This document shows, piece after piece, positions 25,583-34,068 of a stretch of 64,000 nucleotides of DNA. The stretch comes from Microseira sp041929235. GTDB lineage: Bacteria > Cyanobacteriota > Cyanobacteriia > Cyanobacteriales > Aerosakkonemataceae. Both the position numbers and the translations under genes were made by a program. Numbering within the stretch: position 1 is the first letter of the stretch; every line of letters begins with the position of its first letter. Under the pieces are notes generated by a model. That model was given only the letters and a program-made list of their open reading frames with translations. It was not told the DNA's origin and did no database searches. Location: contig NZ_JBHFNP010000067.1 of NCBI RefSeq assembly GCF_041929235.1, positions 28,598 through 92,597 of the forward strand. Reading direction: 5' to 3'.

Positions 25583-26164
25583 CTACTTCGTCAATTCGGT
25601 ATTAAACTCGTTGACTGCTCGCTGCTTCAACTCTACCGATTCGGAGCGGGGTAGCAAGTTAAACACTTTGCGAAAAGCATCGTCTACCCGCTCAAACGGC
25701 ACTTGTCCTTTTTCGTTGAGGACAATTTTACCAGACTGGTCGAACAAAACCACTTGCGGCACAAAGCCAGAGTAGTAATAACCTGGTTCATCCGGCGTAT
25801 AGGTAGATTTAGGGGCAATTGCATCCACGCTGATGGGGATGAAATCTGTCACCCGACCATAGAACGCTTGCAGGCTAGATACCACAGTCGCGTATTGCTT
25901 GCAATCGCTGCTGTCGTCTGTGTAAAACACCAACAGCGTTGGCTTATCTCGCTTCAAAGACTGTGCCAGCGTCACTTTCGGCGGTACTAGGGAACCGTTC
26001 CCGGCATAAAGAACAAAGATATTGCCATCAAAGGTATCGTTGTCGAACTTTGCTAAAGCCGGTTGAGTATCCGCTACCAGCAGACAACCCAGTCCAATTG
26101 TCAGTATCAACAGGCATTTGGCAACCAGACGCCGCCAAGATTTCACAAAAGTAGCAATAGTCAT
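25583..26164 (-). CDS. Thylakoid thioredoxin-like protein (photosystem I accumulation factor type)
   Basis: A 193-residue exported or thylakoid-lumen protein with a twin-arginine-like, hydrophobic leader (residues about 10-38, ending QPALA). A thioredoxin-like fold follows: KPTLLVFYTDDSSDCKQY takes the place of the redox centre and the cis-Pro region is GFVPQVVLFDQSGKIV. The CxxC pair is absent (only one Cys), so it is unlikely to be a standard disulfide oxidoreductase. I place it with the cyanobacterial proteins annotated as thylakoid membrane photosystem I accumulation factor; that name is from memory of the family, not demonstrated here. Confidence 0.65.
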   Translation of the reverse strand: MTIATFVKSWRRLVAKCLLILTIGLGCLLVADTQPALAKFDNDTFDGNIFVLYAGNGSLVPPKVTLAQSLKRDKPTLLVFYTDDSSDCKQYATVVSSLQAFYGRVTDFIPISVDAIAPKSTYTPDEPGYYYSGFVPQVVLFDQSGKIVLNEKGQVPFERVDDAFRKVFNLLPRSESVELKQRAVNEFNTELTK

Positions 26165-26565
26165 CGTTACCCAAAAACCCTCTAATGCATTATCCCTGTT
26201 AGCGGCTGCTGCCGCTAAACAAAATTCTCGTTCTTCGTTTTGCTTGTTTCCTCGTTTTCCTCCTCCTCGTCCTCCTTCCCAGGTTTCAACCAGTTTCCTC
26301 GTTTTCCTCGTTCCTCGTTCCCAGGTTCAACCTGAGAACGAATTATTCGAGGTTCCACCTCCCTCTCTGCAATAGTTTCGCATCCCCTATCCCCCCATCT
26401 AGTTAGGCAGCTAAAGCTTTTTTATTGCTGTAGCCAACTGAATCATCTTTGATTGCGCTTTCATTTTTGAATTCGCTGCTGTTGCCAGAAAATATAATTC
26501 GATGCCCCCCAAGGTTATATGAGAAAATCTTGTAAAATGCAGATGGCAAAAAGTATAATCAAAAA
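26165..26565. other. Gap with pyrimidine-rich CTCGTTCCCAGG repeats
   Basis: Bases about 26230-26350 are CCTCGTTTTCCTC-type simple repeats ending in a CGTTCCCAGGTT/AACCTGAGAACG palindrome, a family also seen at 5820-5850, 10148-10180 and 15846-15870. I see no gene in this gap. Confidence 0.7.
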
Positions 26566-26655
26566 TCAACTACTGGCACGGCTAAAGAATATCGCCGCCA
26601 TGACAATTAAACCTAATAGTACCAGGGGAACCCAGAGGTCGGTCAAGTTAATCAT
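26566..26655 (-). CDS. Possible 29-residue single-span membrane protein
   Basis: A short open frame from ATG 26655 encodes MINLTDLWVPLVLLGLIVM followed by AAIFFSRASS and a TGA. The layout (short polar start, one hydrophobic helix of about 18 residues, short basic end) is that of the tiny photosynthetic-complex subunits of cyanobacteria, but I cannot match it to a named one. No strong ribosome site is visible. It is divergent from the regulator/polyferredoxin gene with a gap of only 57 bases. Confidence 0.45.
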   Translation of the reverse strand: MINLTDLWVPLVLLGLIVMAAIFFSRASS

Positions 26656-26712
26656 TTTAGTGTTTGAAAATAAATAGTAGAATACAGAATATATTTTATC
26701 GGAAAGCCAGCT

Positions 26713-29238
26713 ATGACATCAAAAGATATAGTGATATGGCTGCAAGAGCGAACGGCATTCAGTATTCTGGCGGCGGAAGTACTAGAAGAATTGGCGCAAA
26801 ACATCCAAGAGAAAGTTATCCTGCCCAACCAGCGCCTGGTGCTAGAAGATACACCAACCCAGGGAGTGTACATTTTAAAACAGGGGAGGTTAGAAGGCGA
26901 TCGCTCTACTCAAACTGGCTCGATTTGGGCGGTTAGTTTACTCCCCGGAAGCATTATTAACTTACAAGAATTGCTATTTGGACAACTCGCTCAAAGAACA
27001 ATCGTAGCGCTGAGCGAATGTCAGTTATGGTTTATTCCGGCTGATAAATTTCGCGAGTTAATAGAGAAATATCCTGAAATTACGCCAGCTTTCTCGCAAC
27101 AACTGGCGATGGAACTGGCGCAGCTTTCTTCCCAGTTAAGCTACGAACAAGAACGCCAAACCGTTTTGCGACCTTATTTAGTTACCAAAGCCAAACGCGG
27201 AGTGATTGGAAAAAGCCGCTACGCGGTGCGCATGCGACAGCAAATTAAAGCAGCATCTAGCGGGCGCAAACCAGTTTTAATTTTCGGCGAACCGGGGTTA
27301 GAAAAAGATAACCTTGCTGCTTTAATTCACTTCAATTCTGCACAGCGACGGTCACCGATAATTAAAGTAGATTGCAGTACGTTGCAAGTCAGCGGTTCAG
27401 AACTATTTGGACGCGCCAACGGTAAAGCGGGACTGCTGGAATGGATCGGAACGGGAACGATAATTCTTAACAACATTCACGAACTTCCCAAGGAATTGAC
27501 CCCGAAGGTGGCTCAATTGTTAGAAACTGGCACTTATACGCCTGTGAGTCGCAACGAAGAAAAGCAAGCACAGCCTATTTCTTGTGTGGCGAGGATTGTG
27601 GCGATCGCAGAAAAATACCTACCCACCATTGAACGCCAATTCGGTCATTTAATCAAAGTTCCACCGCTGCGAGTACGCAAAGCAGATATTAGCGCCCACG
27701 TTGAATATTACATTACCCTTTTATGTCGAGCCAAAGGCATTCCTAAACCCCATTTAACACCCGAAGCATTGCGGCGGTTACAAGCGTATGATTTTCCCAA
27801 TAATCTTAGGGAATTAGAAAGTTTAGTAGAACGCGCACTCGTCCAAAGCGTCAACGCCAAAGAACTAACCGAAGAAATTTTTTGGTCGGCACAAACCAAG
27901 AAAAAACTATTTCGGGTTAATCTTTTAAACGCCAATCCTTGGTTGCGGCGGTTTTTGCGAAGTCCTTGGTGGCCAGATCGGATTAATTATGGCTTTACCT
28001 TGTGGTTTTTTGCCATTGTTGTGATAATTTTATTTATTGGCCCCCAGAACCGCAATCAAAATTTTGCTTTGAACGCTTTCTGGGCTTGGTGGTGGCCTTT
28101 AGTATTGTTAGGATTTCCTTTTGTTGGGCGACTGTGGTGTGCAGTTTGTCCGTTCATGATTTACGGCGAAGTAACTCAAAAACTTTCCCTCTGGTTATGG
28201 CCTCGACAATTAAAAAGATGGCCTAGAGAAAGCGCAGAAAAATGGGGCGGATGGTTTTTATTTGGCTTATTTACTCTAATATTCCTGTGGGAAGAACTCT
28301 GGAATTTAGAAAACACCGCCTACCTTTCTTCCTGTTTGCTCCTATTAATTACAGCAGGAGCGATGATTTTTTCTGCTATTTTTGAACGCCGCTTTTGGTG
28401 CAGATATTTATGTCCAATAGGAGGGATGAACGGATTATTTGCCAAATTATCGATGACCGAACTAAGGGCGCAACAGGGGACTTGTTCCGCAGAATGCACC
28501 ACCTATCAATGTTATAAAGGTGGCCCGCAAAAAGGCGAAGGAATGGAAACAGATGGATGTCCGTTATATTCTCACCCAGCACAGTTGGAAGATAACCGCG
28601 ACTGCGTTTTATGCATGACTTGTCTGAAAGCTTGTCCTCACCGTTCGGTTGAGTTAAATTTGCGTCCGCCAGGGATTGAATTGTGGACAACCCACGTACC
28701 TCGTACTTATGAAGTAGCGCTGTTAATGTTGCTTTTGGGAGGAATTTTTCTGCATCGATTACCGGAAATCCAATCAATTTTGGGATTGAACCTAAATTTA
28801 ACTCAATTTTGGCATCATTTTGGCGTTTCCCTGGCAGCTTTAATTATTCCAGTGACTATCCCATTTTTAGCTTATGGGGTAATAAAGTTGTTTCAAGGTT
28901 CCCTAAAACCCCGAGCATTTGTATGTTTAGCTTATGGATATTTACCTTTAGTATGGGGGGGAAATTTGGCGCATTATTTGCGTTTGGGTTTAGGGGAAGC
29001 TGGACGAATTATCCCAGTTATTTTTGCAACTTTTGGCTTGAATGGTGAAGGATTGCCTATATTAGTTGCCCATCCCGCCGTCATTTCCTTTTTGCAAGGA
29101 ACGACGCTGATTGCATCAGTATTGCTATCGTTGATATTGACGCAGAAAATTGCTCGTCAATCGTTTCGGTTATTGATACCGCAACATTTGGGGACGATAA
29201 TTTTGGCAATGAGTTTGTGGGCAATTATTGTAAGATAA
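26713..29238 (+). CDS. Fusion: cyclic-nucleotide-binding domain, degenerate sigma54-type AAA domain, membrane polyferredoxin
   Basis: An 841-residue protein in three parts. Residues about 1-140 are a CRP-like cyclic-nucleotide-binding barrel (VYILKQGRLEGD). Residues about 155-400 resemble the AAA domain of sigma54 activators, but Walker A is GEPGLEKD, Walker B is TIILNNIHELP (Asn-Asn in place of Asp-Glu) and there is no GAFTGA loop, so ATP hydrolysis and sigma54 contact are unlikely. Residues about 430-841 are a NosR/YccM-like multi-span region with CAVCP (C476, C479), CRYLCP (C563, C567) and a 4Fe-4S site CVLCMTCLKACP starting at C631. The frame is uninterrupted. A redox-responsive membrane sensor or electron carrier is an inference. 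Confidence 0.85.
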   Translation: MTSKDIVIWLQERTAFSILAAEVLEELAQNIQEKVILPNQRLVLEDTPTQGVYILKQGRLEGDRSTQTGSIWAVSLLPGSIINLQELLFGQLAQRTIVALSECQLWFIPADKFRELIEKYPEITPAFSQQLAMELAQLSSQLSYEQERQTVLRPYLVTKAKRGVIGKSRYAVRMRQQIKAASSGRKPVLIFGEPGLEKDNLAALIHFNSAQRRSPIIKVDCSTLQVSGSELFGRANGKAGLLEWIGTGTIILNNIHELPKELTPKVAQLLETGTYTPVSRNEEKQAQPISCVARIVAIAEKYLPTIERQFGHLIKVPPLRVRKADISAHVEYYITLLCRAKGIPKPHLTPEALRRLQAYDFPNNLRELESLVERALVQSVNAKELTEEIFWSAQTKKKLFRVNLLNANPWLRRFLRSPWWPDRINYGFTLWFFAIVVIILFIGPQNRNQNFALNAFWAWWWPLVLLGFPFVGRLWCAVCPFMIYGEVTQKLSLWLWPRQLKRWPRESAEKWGGWFLFGLFTLIFLWEELWNLENTAYLSSCLLLLITAGAMIFSAIFERRFWCRYLCPIGGMNGLFAKLSMTELRAQQGTCSAECTTYQCYKGGPQKGEGMETDGCPLYSHPAQLEDNRDCVLCMTCLKACPHRSVELNLRPPGIELWTTHVPRTYEVALLMLLLGGIFLHRLPEIQSILGLNLNLTQFWHHFGVSLAALIIPVTIPFLAYGVIKLFQGSLKPRAFVCLAYGYLPLVWGGNLAHYLRLGLGEAGRIIPVIFATFGLNGEGLPILVAHPAVISFLQGTTLIASVLLSLILTQKIARQSFRLLIPQHLGTIILAMSLWAIIVR

Positions 29239-29629
29239 AAGTTTGTAGTAAGGACTTCAGTCCCGCTCGCTACATACAGCCATCAGAAAATAACTGCTTA
29301 CTCCTTTCCCGCTAGAAGAATTACTATTATTGAACCGCAAAGACGCAGAGGACGCAGAGAGAAGAGAGGAGAAAAGAAGAGATATGTAATCTTACTCGCA
29401 TCCCGCTGGAAGATTATCTTTTTCTTCTTTTCTCTTCCTAGCGCTAACGCGCAGCAACGCTTACGCGTTCTTCGTGTCTTCGCGGTTCCCTAAAAAAAGG
29501 GTTATTGGCACTGAGCCTGTGGGCAATTATTGTGAGATAAAAGTTCGTATTGAAGACTTCAGGGATAAGGGAGGCTCTGCCTCGAAGATATCAGTGCCAT
29601 TCTAAAGGACTAAAGTCCTTACTACGAAC
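29239..29629. other. 391-base repeat-derived gap
   Basis: The gap contains GACTTCAGTCC- and ACTAAAGTCC-type palindromes at both ends. A second copy (29505-29549) of the upstream gene's last 36 coding bases plus the nine bases after them is present. There is also a large inverted repeat, AACCGCAAAGACGCAGAG at about 29333 and TTCTTCGTGTCTTCGCGGTT ending at about 29487. No gene is seen. Confidence 0.8.
29333..29490. repeat. Inverted repeat of the AACCGC(A/G)GAGACGCAGAG family
   Basis: The left arm AACCGCAAAGACGCAGAGG and right arm CGTGTCTTCGCGGTT flank AGAAGAGA/TCTTCTTTTCTCTTC tracts. A member of the same family is translated inside metH at about 38761-38795. Confidence 0.75.
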
Positions 29630-31069
29630 TTACGCTTTGAAGGTCAAAATCGGTTTCAGAAGCGCCACCACACTAACTATTTTTGCTTCTACTTGAGCAT
29701 CAATAACTGGTTGAATCGGCTTGTAAGCCGCAGGCGCTTCTTCGATTCTGCGTTCTTCGCGCAAGGTGATGCAATCTACTCCAGTTAAACCCAAAACTTC
29801 CTCACTTTTATCTGCACCGTCGCGACTAAGTTCAAACCGAGATTTCAGCCTTCCCGCACCGTGAGAAGCAGAAGCAAGAAAAGCTGGATTTCCTTTACCA
29901 ACTAACAGGAAAGACGTAGCACCCATTGAACCGGGGATAATAACAGGTTGTCCAGCATGTGCGGGAGTTGCACCTTTGCGAATTACCCATCCGGCACCTT
30001 CTGGTAGGGTGATATTGTGGGGCAAATCGTAAACTAAAGGTGCTTCTATATCTCCGTAAACTTCTCGCAGACGCAGGCGCAACAATTCCGCTAATAAAAG
30101 TCGGTTGACGAAGGCGTAATTTGCCGCAGTTGCTTCCGCTTGCAAGTATTGAGTCACCAAATCGGGGTTGGCTTTAACAGAGAGGGGAAATAGGCGAGAT
30201 TCAGGAAATGGGAGATTTTTAGGCCATGCAGACTGGGCAAAATCGCGCCACATTCCCCCAATATATTTACCCACATTGCGGGAACCAGAATGAATCATAA
30301 AGGCGAGTTGTCCTTCCCGTACACCCCAAGCGAAAGCTGTTGCTTTATCTTCCACTTTCTCAACCATTTGGACTTCGACAAAATGGTTGCCGGAACCGAT
30401 GGTTGCAAGTCCGCCATCCCGAATCAATCCATCTTCTGGTACTAATTCTTCAGGTGCCCATTTTGTATTTCCTGGCATTGAACCGCTTAAATAAACCCGG
30501 TCAATTTCAGTTGCTAATTGGTCGAGGTTGGATTTCGTTATGCTACCCGTAGGAACAGCCAGCATTGCATCTAGGAAACCAGGAATTCCGTGCTGAAATA
30601 AGCTGCGGGAAGTTTTAGCCGTCATGGTAACGTCGCGAGTCCCAAAAAAGTAGTCGCCTTTCATCAATTCTACAAAGCGATCGCGCCGTCTAAAAAATTC
30701 CTCAATCCCCAAATCTGCGACGTGCAAACGCATCCCGCAATTTATATCTGAACCGACAGCAACTGGTATAATTTGCTCGGCGGTTTCTACTACCGAACCA
30801 ATAGCAACTCCCCCATCTCCTGGATGAAAATCTGGCGTTGCACAAGCACGACAAACGCATCCCCCAGCAGGATGTCGCACGTTAGCTAAATTTGCCAATT
30901 GTTTGAGTGCTTTTGCTTCCACGGGGAAACCTTCTGGAAGCAAAACTTCTGCCATTGGTGCGTCAGGTGAATTAGAAAGGCGAACCGAATAAGTCTGATT
31001 TTCGTAATTTACATCAAGACCTTGGCGAGACAATGCCCGCAGCAATCGATTGAGATTTTTTGGCTGCAT
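29630..31069 (-). CDS. rtcB: RtcB family RNA ligase
   Basis: A 479-residue RtcB-type ligase that seals RNA 3'-phosphate or 2',3'-cyclic phosphate ends to 5'-OH ends using GTP and manganese. Metal and guanylylation motifs are visible: ATPDFHPGDGGVAIGSV, VAVGSDINCGMRL, GSGNHFVEVQ, HSGSRNVGKYI and SHGAGRL (the histidine in the SHGAGR segment is the expected GMP-linked residue). It has no adjacent archease, RtcA or RtcR. The frame is full length, with MQPKNLNRLL at 31069. Role in cyanobacteria is unproven: RNA repair or tRNA splicing-type healing. Confidence 0.92.
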   Translation of the reverse strand: MQPKNLNRLLRALSRQGLDVNYENQTYSVRLSNSPDAPMAEVLLPEGFPVEAKALKQLANLANVRHPAGGCVCRACATPDFHPGDGGVAIGSVVETAEQIIPVAVGSDINCGMRLHVADLGIEEFFRRRDRFVELMKGDYFFGTRDVTMTAKTSRSLFQHGIPGFLDAMLAVPTGSITKSNLDQLATEIDRVYLSGSMPGNTKWAPEELVPEDGLIRDGGLATIGSGNHFVEVQMVEKVEDKATAFAWGVREGQLAFMIHSGSRNVGKYIGGMWRDFAQSAWPKNLPFPESRLFPLSVKANPDLVTQYLQAEATAANYAFVNRLLLAELLRLRLREVYGDIEAPLVYDLPHNITLPEGAGWVIRKGATPAHAGQPVIIPGSMGATSFLLVGKGNPAFLASASHGAGRLKSRFELSRDGADKSEEVLGLTGVDCITLREERRIEEAPAAYKPIQPVIDAQVEAKIVSVVALLKPILTFKA

Positions 31070-31411
31070 GAAAACTCCGTTGCAGGTTTATAAGCGACCT
31101 ACATTAGACTTCTCCAATAAATACCCTCAAAGGCGGGCAGAATGCCCACCCCACAAGAAATATGGTCGAGGTCTATTAGACTTCTCCAAAAACTCTTGTG
31201 GGATAGGCGTCTCGCCTGTCAAAGAGTTTCTTTTGTCGAGAGGTCTATTGTGTGTAGAGATATCTGTGTAGAAATCTAGGAGACTTCGGTTCAGCAGCCG
31301 CAGTCTAGTTTTTCTATGATAGTCTTTGAAGGATTGCGGCGTCAAGGCCGTTATCTCTGGGTATATCAATAAAATTGGCGATTGCATCAACCCTGTGTCA
31401 AGCTCAAAAAT
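31070..31411. other. 340-base gap with two copies of ATTAGACTTCTCC
   Basis: ATTAGACTTCTCC occurs at 31103 and 31175 (72-base offset). Between them is a GGCGGGCAGAATGCCCACCCC palindrome-like block, and a related GAGGTCTATTG follows at about 31237. These look like short intergenic repeats. I see no gene; the right end should contain the promoter of the DUF488 operon. Confidence 0.65.
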
Positions 31412-32071
31412 ATGAATAACAGTAAAGAATTATTCACGATAGGTCATTCCAATCACAGCATTGAAGCGTTTATTGGGTTACTTCAGCAGCATGGAATAAC
31501 GGCGCTGGCGGATGTGCGATCGCATCCCTACAGTCGTTATTTACCCCACTTCAGTCAATCCCCTTTAAAAACTGCACTTTTAAATGCCGAAATTCGCTAT
31601 GTTTTCCTCGGCAAAGAGTTAGGCGCAAGACCAAATAATCCCGATTGTTATGTCGATGGTAAAGCACTTTATGAGAGAATTGCTGCTACCGAATTATTTT
31701 CAGAAGGGATTCAACGCTTACTCAAAGGCGCAGAAACTTATAAAATCGCCCTCATGTGTGCGGAAAAAGATCCAATAACCTGCCATCGCGCTATTTTAGT
31801 TTGTCAAAATTTACGCGAATTTCAACTAGAAATCAATCATATTCTCAACGACGGTAGTTTAGAATCGCACAATCGCCTCGAAGAAAGGATGTTAGATTTG
31901 CATGGGTTAAGCGACGCCCAACAAAATAAACCCAAGCAGCTATCGCTTTTTGATGCGGTAGAATCAATAGATACCTCAATTCGCCCTCAAGCAGAAAGGC
32001 TAAAAGAAGCTTATCATTTACAAGGCGATAAGATTGCCTACCAGGAAAAAACAAATGAAACAGACTCTTGA
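31412..32071 (+). CDS. DUF488 family protein (first of pair)
   Basis: A 219-residue DUF488 protein from the ATG at 31412 (MNNSKELFTIGHSNHSIEAF); the frame opens ten codons earlier but homology begins here. Family motifs are the N-terminal TIGHSN strand, DVRSHPYSRYLPHF and the C-terminal CAEKDPITCHR. The TIGHS, RS-P and C-x-E...CHR residues cluster in a putative active site. The biochemical activity is not established. It is the first gene of a three-gene operon, overlapping the next gene by 17 bases. A charged, helical extension (about residues 150-219) follows the conserved core. Confidence 0.88.
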   Translation: MNNSKELFTIGHSNHSIEAFIGLLQQHGITALADVRSHPYSRYLPHFSQSPLKTALLNAEIRYVFLGKELGARPNNPDCYVDGKALYERIAATELFSEGIQRLLKGAETYKIALMCAEKDPITCHRAILVCQNLREFQLEINHILNDGSLESHNRLEERMLDLHGLSDAQQNKPKQLSLFDAVESIDTSIRPQAERLKEAYHLQGDKIAYQEKTNETDS

Positions 32072-32501
32072 TTTATACACGATTGGCTTTACTAAAAAAA
32101 GCGCCCAACAATTCTTCGATACCCTCGTAAAAGCAGGAGTTAAACGAGTTGTCGATACCCGACTGAATAATGTATCCCAGTTGGCAGGATTTGCCAAACG
32201 GGAAGACCTTAAGTATTTTCTCGGAAAGATTGGGAATATTGAATACATTCACCTGCTGGAGTTAGCACCCACAAAAGATATTTTGGACGCATATAAAAAA
32301 GATGGTGGAGATTGGGAAACATATGAAAAGAAGTTCTTGCAACTGATTAGCGATCGCCAAATAGAGGAACGCATTTCACCAGACATTCTACAGGGTGGAT
32401 GTCTCCTCTGTAGCGAAGCCAAACCCCATCACTGCCATCGCCGTTTAGTTGCAGAATACCTAAACGAAAAGTGGGGAAATGTCAAGATATGCCATCTTTA
32501 A
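32055..32501 (+). CDS. DUF488 family protein (second of pair)
   Basis: A 148-residue DUF488 protein beginning MKQTLDLYTIGFTKKSAQQF at ATG 32055, inside the end of the previous gene. It keeps the TIGFTK start, DTRLNNVSQLAGFAKREDL and the C-terminal GGCLLCSEAKPHHCHRRLVA motif. It is closer to the core family length than its partner and only distantly similar to it, so this is an old paralog pair and not a recent duplication. The last codons overlap the following gene by 13 bases, implying coupled translation. Confidence 0.88.
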   Translation: MKQTLDLYTIGFTKKSAQQFFDTLVKAGVKRVVDTRLNNVSQLAGFAKREDLKYFLGKIGNIEYIHLLELAPTKDILDAYKKDGGDWETYEKKFLQLISDRQIEERISPDILQGGCLLCSEAKPHHCHRRLVAEYLNEKWGNVKICHL

Positions 32502-33202
32502 CTAGGTTAATTTGTCTCGCCAATTCGTGGAAACACGGCGACAGGTGTATCGCTGGAATTAGCACAATTAAAGGACAGTGGATTCGTGTGGTTTCCGATT
32601 TACCCGATGGTCGAATCACCAAAGAAATGCGACAGATTGGCGGCACAGAACCAGCCTTATTAGATATTTTAGCCATTCCTTTAGCCAAAACTGGGCCAGA
32701 TTACGGCTTTGAAACCGAAAACCTATCAATTTTGCCGGGAAAATGGGAGCGAGTAGGAGAAGTTACACCCGCACACCTGCTCAAATTTTGTAGCAAAGAA
32801 GAGTACATTTTGCACAACGATTTGAGACATGTGGAAGTTCCCTATTTGCAATCCTTGCCAGTATCTCAGCGACGGACTTTGGAATTAATCAAAGCAGTAC
32901 AAGTGTCCGTTAGACCCCTGGGAACCAAATACGAAGGCAGTCAAAAATGGGAAGGGACAATTGTGACCGAAAGCGGTAAAAAACTGACAACAACTATCAC
33001 CGATCCGGTATTTGTGAGGAAATTGGACTTAGGATATCGGCCTAAAAATCATTGTTTGGTGACAGTTAGTTTAAGTATGCCTTGGCGACCTGCTGATTGG
33101 GAAGGAGGCGATCCTTGTTGGAAATTGATCGCAGGGGTGGTGGAATTACCGGAGGAACAGAAAATTAAGGTAGAGGTTAATAATGATGACCTGCCGTTTT
33201 GA
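32489..33202 (+). CDS. Probable dual-OB-domain protein linked to DUF488
   Basis: A 237-residue, mostly beta protein from ATG 32489 (MPSLTRLICLANSWKHGDRC). It matches my recollection of the 'dual OB-containing' family often encoded next to DUF488 genes. Notable segments are RCIAGISTIKGQWIRVVSD at about 19-37 (in an N-terminal barrel), LDILAIPLAKTGPDYGFETE, and a C-terminal barrel ending DPCWKLIAGVVELPE. No catalytic motif is obvious; OB folds suggest nucleic-acid or nucleotide binding. It overlaps the upstream gene and ends the operon. Confidence 0.75.
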   Translation: MPSLTRLICLANSWKHGDRCIAGISTIKGQWIRVVSDLPDGRITKEMRQIGGTEPALLDILAIPLAKTGPDYGFETENLSILPGKWERVGEVTPAHLLKFCSKEEYILHNDLRHVEVPYLQSLPVSQRRTLELIKAVQVSVRPLGTKYEGSQKWEGTIVTESGKKLTTTITDPVFVRKLDLGYRPKNHCLVTVSLSMPWRPADWEGGDPCWKLIAGVVELPEEQKIKVEVNNDDLPF

Positions 33203-33341
33203 GGATTGGACAGGATGATGGCATAGGTTAAGCCTTTACCTGACCAATATCTAACTGGAGGTATGACCATCTATTCATTGGGCTAAAAATAGCTAACTAT
33301 TGATTAGGATCTACGGGCAAATAAACGGTTTCAACCCATCA

Positions 33342-33737
33342 TTATTCTCTTCTTAGGCGAATCTCTAGTTGTACTTCCTGGTTGCCTGTAACTGTCACTG
33401 TTGAAGCAGTTGGCGCAAATCCTTCAACGCGGCACTCAAGAGTATAGATGCCTGTTGAAGGCGCAGATAGGGAAAACTTGCCATTACTATCTGTTAGCAA
33501 GGCAATGTCAGGTAAAGGCACTGGGGCATTCGTGAAATAAACCCTAGCGTCTGAGACAGGTTTGCCTTGAGGATCGACAACAATACCGGAAATTACATTC
33601 TGATTTTGTGCTGTCATGACTATGCTACTGGGTTGCACTGTATTTCTAGTATACAGTTCGTAGAAATGGTCAACATTCTGCTGATGCATGGCGAATAAAG
33701 CCCAGCCCGCTAATACCAAAAATATTGTGGTTTTCAT
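33342..33737 (-). CDS. Small secreted carboxypeptidase-regulatory-like domain protein
   Basis: A 131-residue exported protein. The ATG at 33737 (MKTTIFLVLAGWALFAMHQQ) is chosen because AAGGAAAC lies just upstream and a signal peptide follows. The longer frame to 33800 has no support. Residues about 50-131 form one carboxypeptidase-regulatory-like (CarboxypepD_reg, beta-sandwich) domain: ISGIVVDPQGKPVSDARVYF, TDSNGKFSLSAPSTGIYTLE and ASTVTVTGNQEVQLEIRL. These domains often mediate adhesion or prealbumin-like binding. It is divergent from the protease gene. Confidence 0.82.
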   Translation of the reverse strand: MKTTIFLVLAGWALFAMHQQNVDHFYELYTRNTVQPSSIVMTAQNQNVISGIVVDPQGKPVSDARVYFTNAPVPLPDIALLTDSNGKFSLSAPSTGIYTLECRVEGFAPTASTVTVTGNQEVQLEIRLRRE

Positions 33738-34068
33738 AAAAGTTTCCTTACAGTTAGTAGAGTATGACAAAAGTGAAATACCCTGACCAGATTCAAACAC
33801 AAAATTGACAAGGATTCAACTCGCTTAATTGAGTGACACTCAAATGAGCTAACTCATATAGATGTCACTATAAAAAGCGACTGTTAATCAGATGGGAGTA
33901 AAAGTTATACCTATAGAATAAGGGCTAGTAATGACTTAATTAATCGAGATTTGTTCCAAGCAAATTCATCAGCCAATTACTCCAAGCCCTTGTTTGAAGA
34001 TCATAAACTTCAAATCAATTTTTGCAGCGTCGAGATAACGCTGACAACTTGTTTGAGAGGATACCTAA
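33738..34068. other. 331-base divergent promoter region
   Basis: AT-rich sequence between the divergent secreted-domain gene and the protease gene. I see no repeats of the window's families and no short gene; it presumably holds both promoters. AGAGGATACCTA lies just before the protease ATG. Confidence 0.55.

Noticed and set aside
26713..27900. Functional sigma54 activator
   Set aside because: Walker B acids and the GAFTGA loop are missing and the protein continues into a membrane polyferredoxin.
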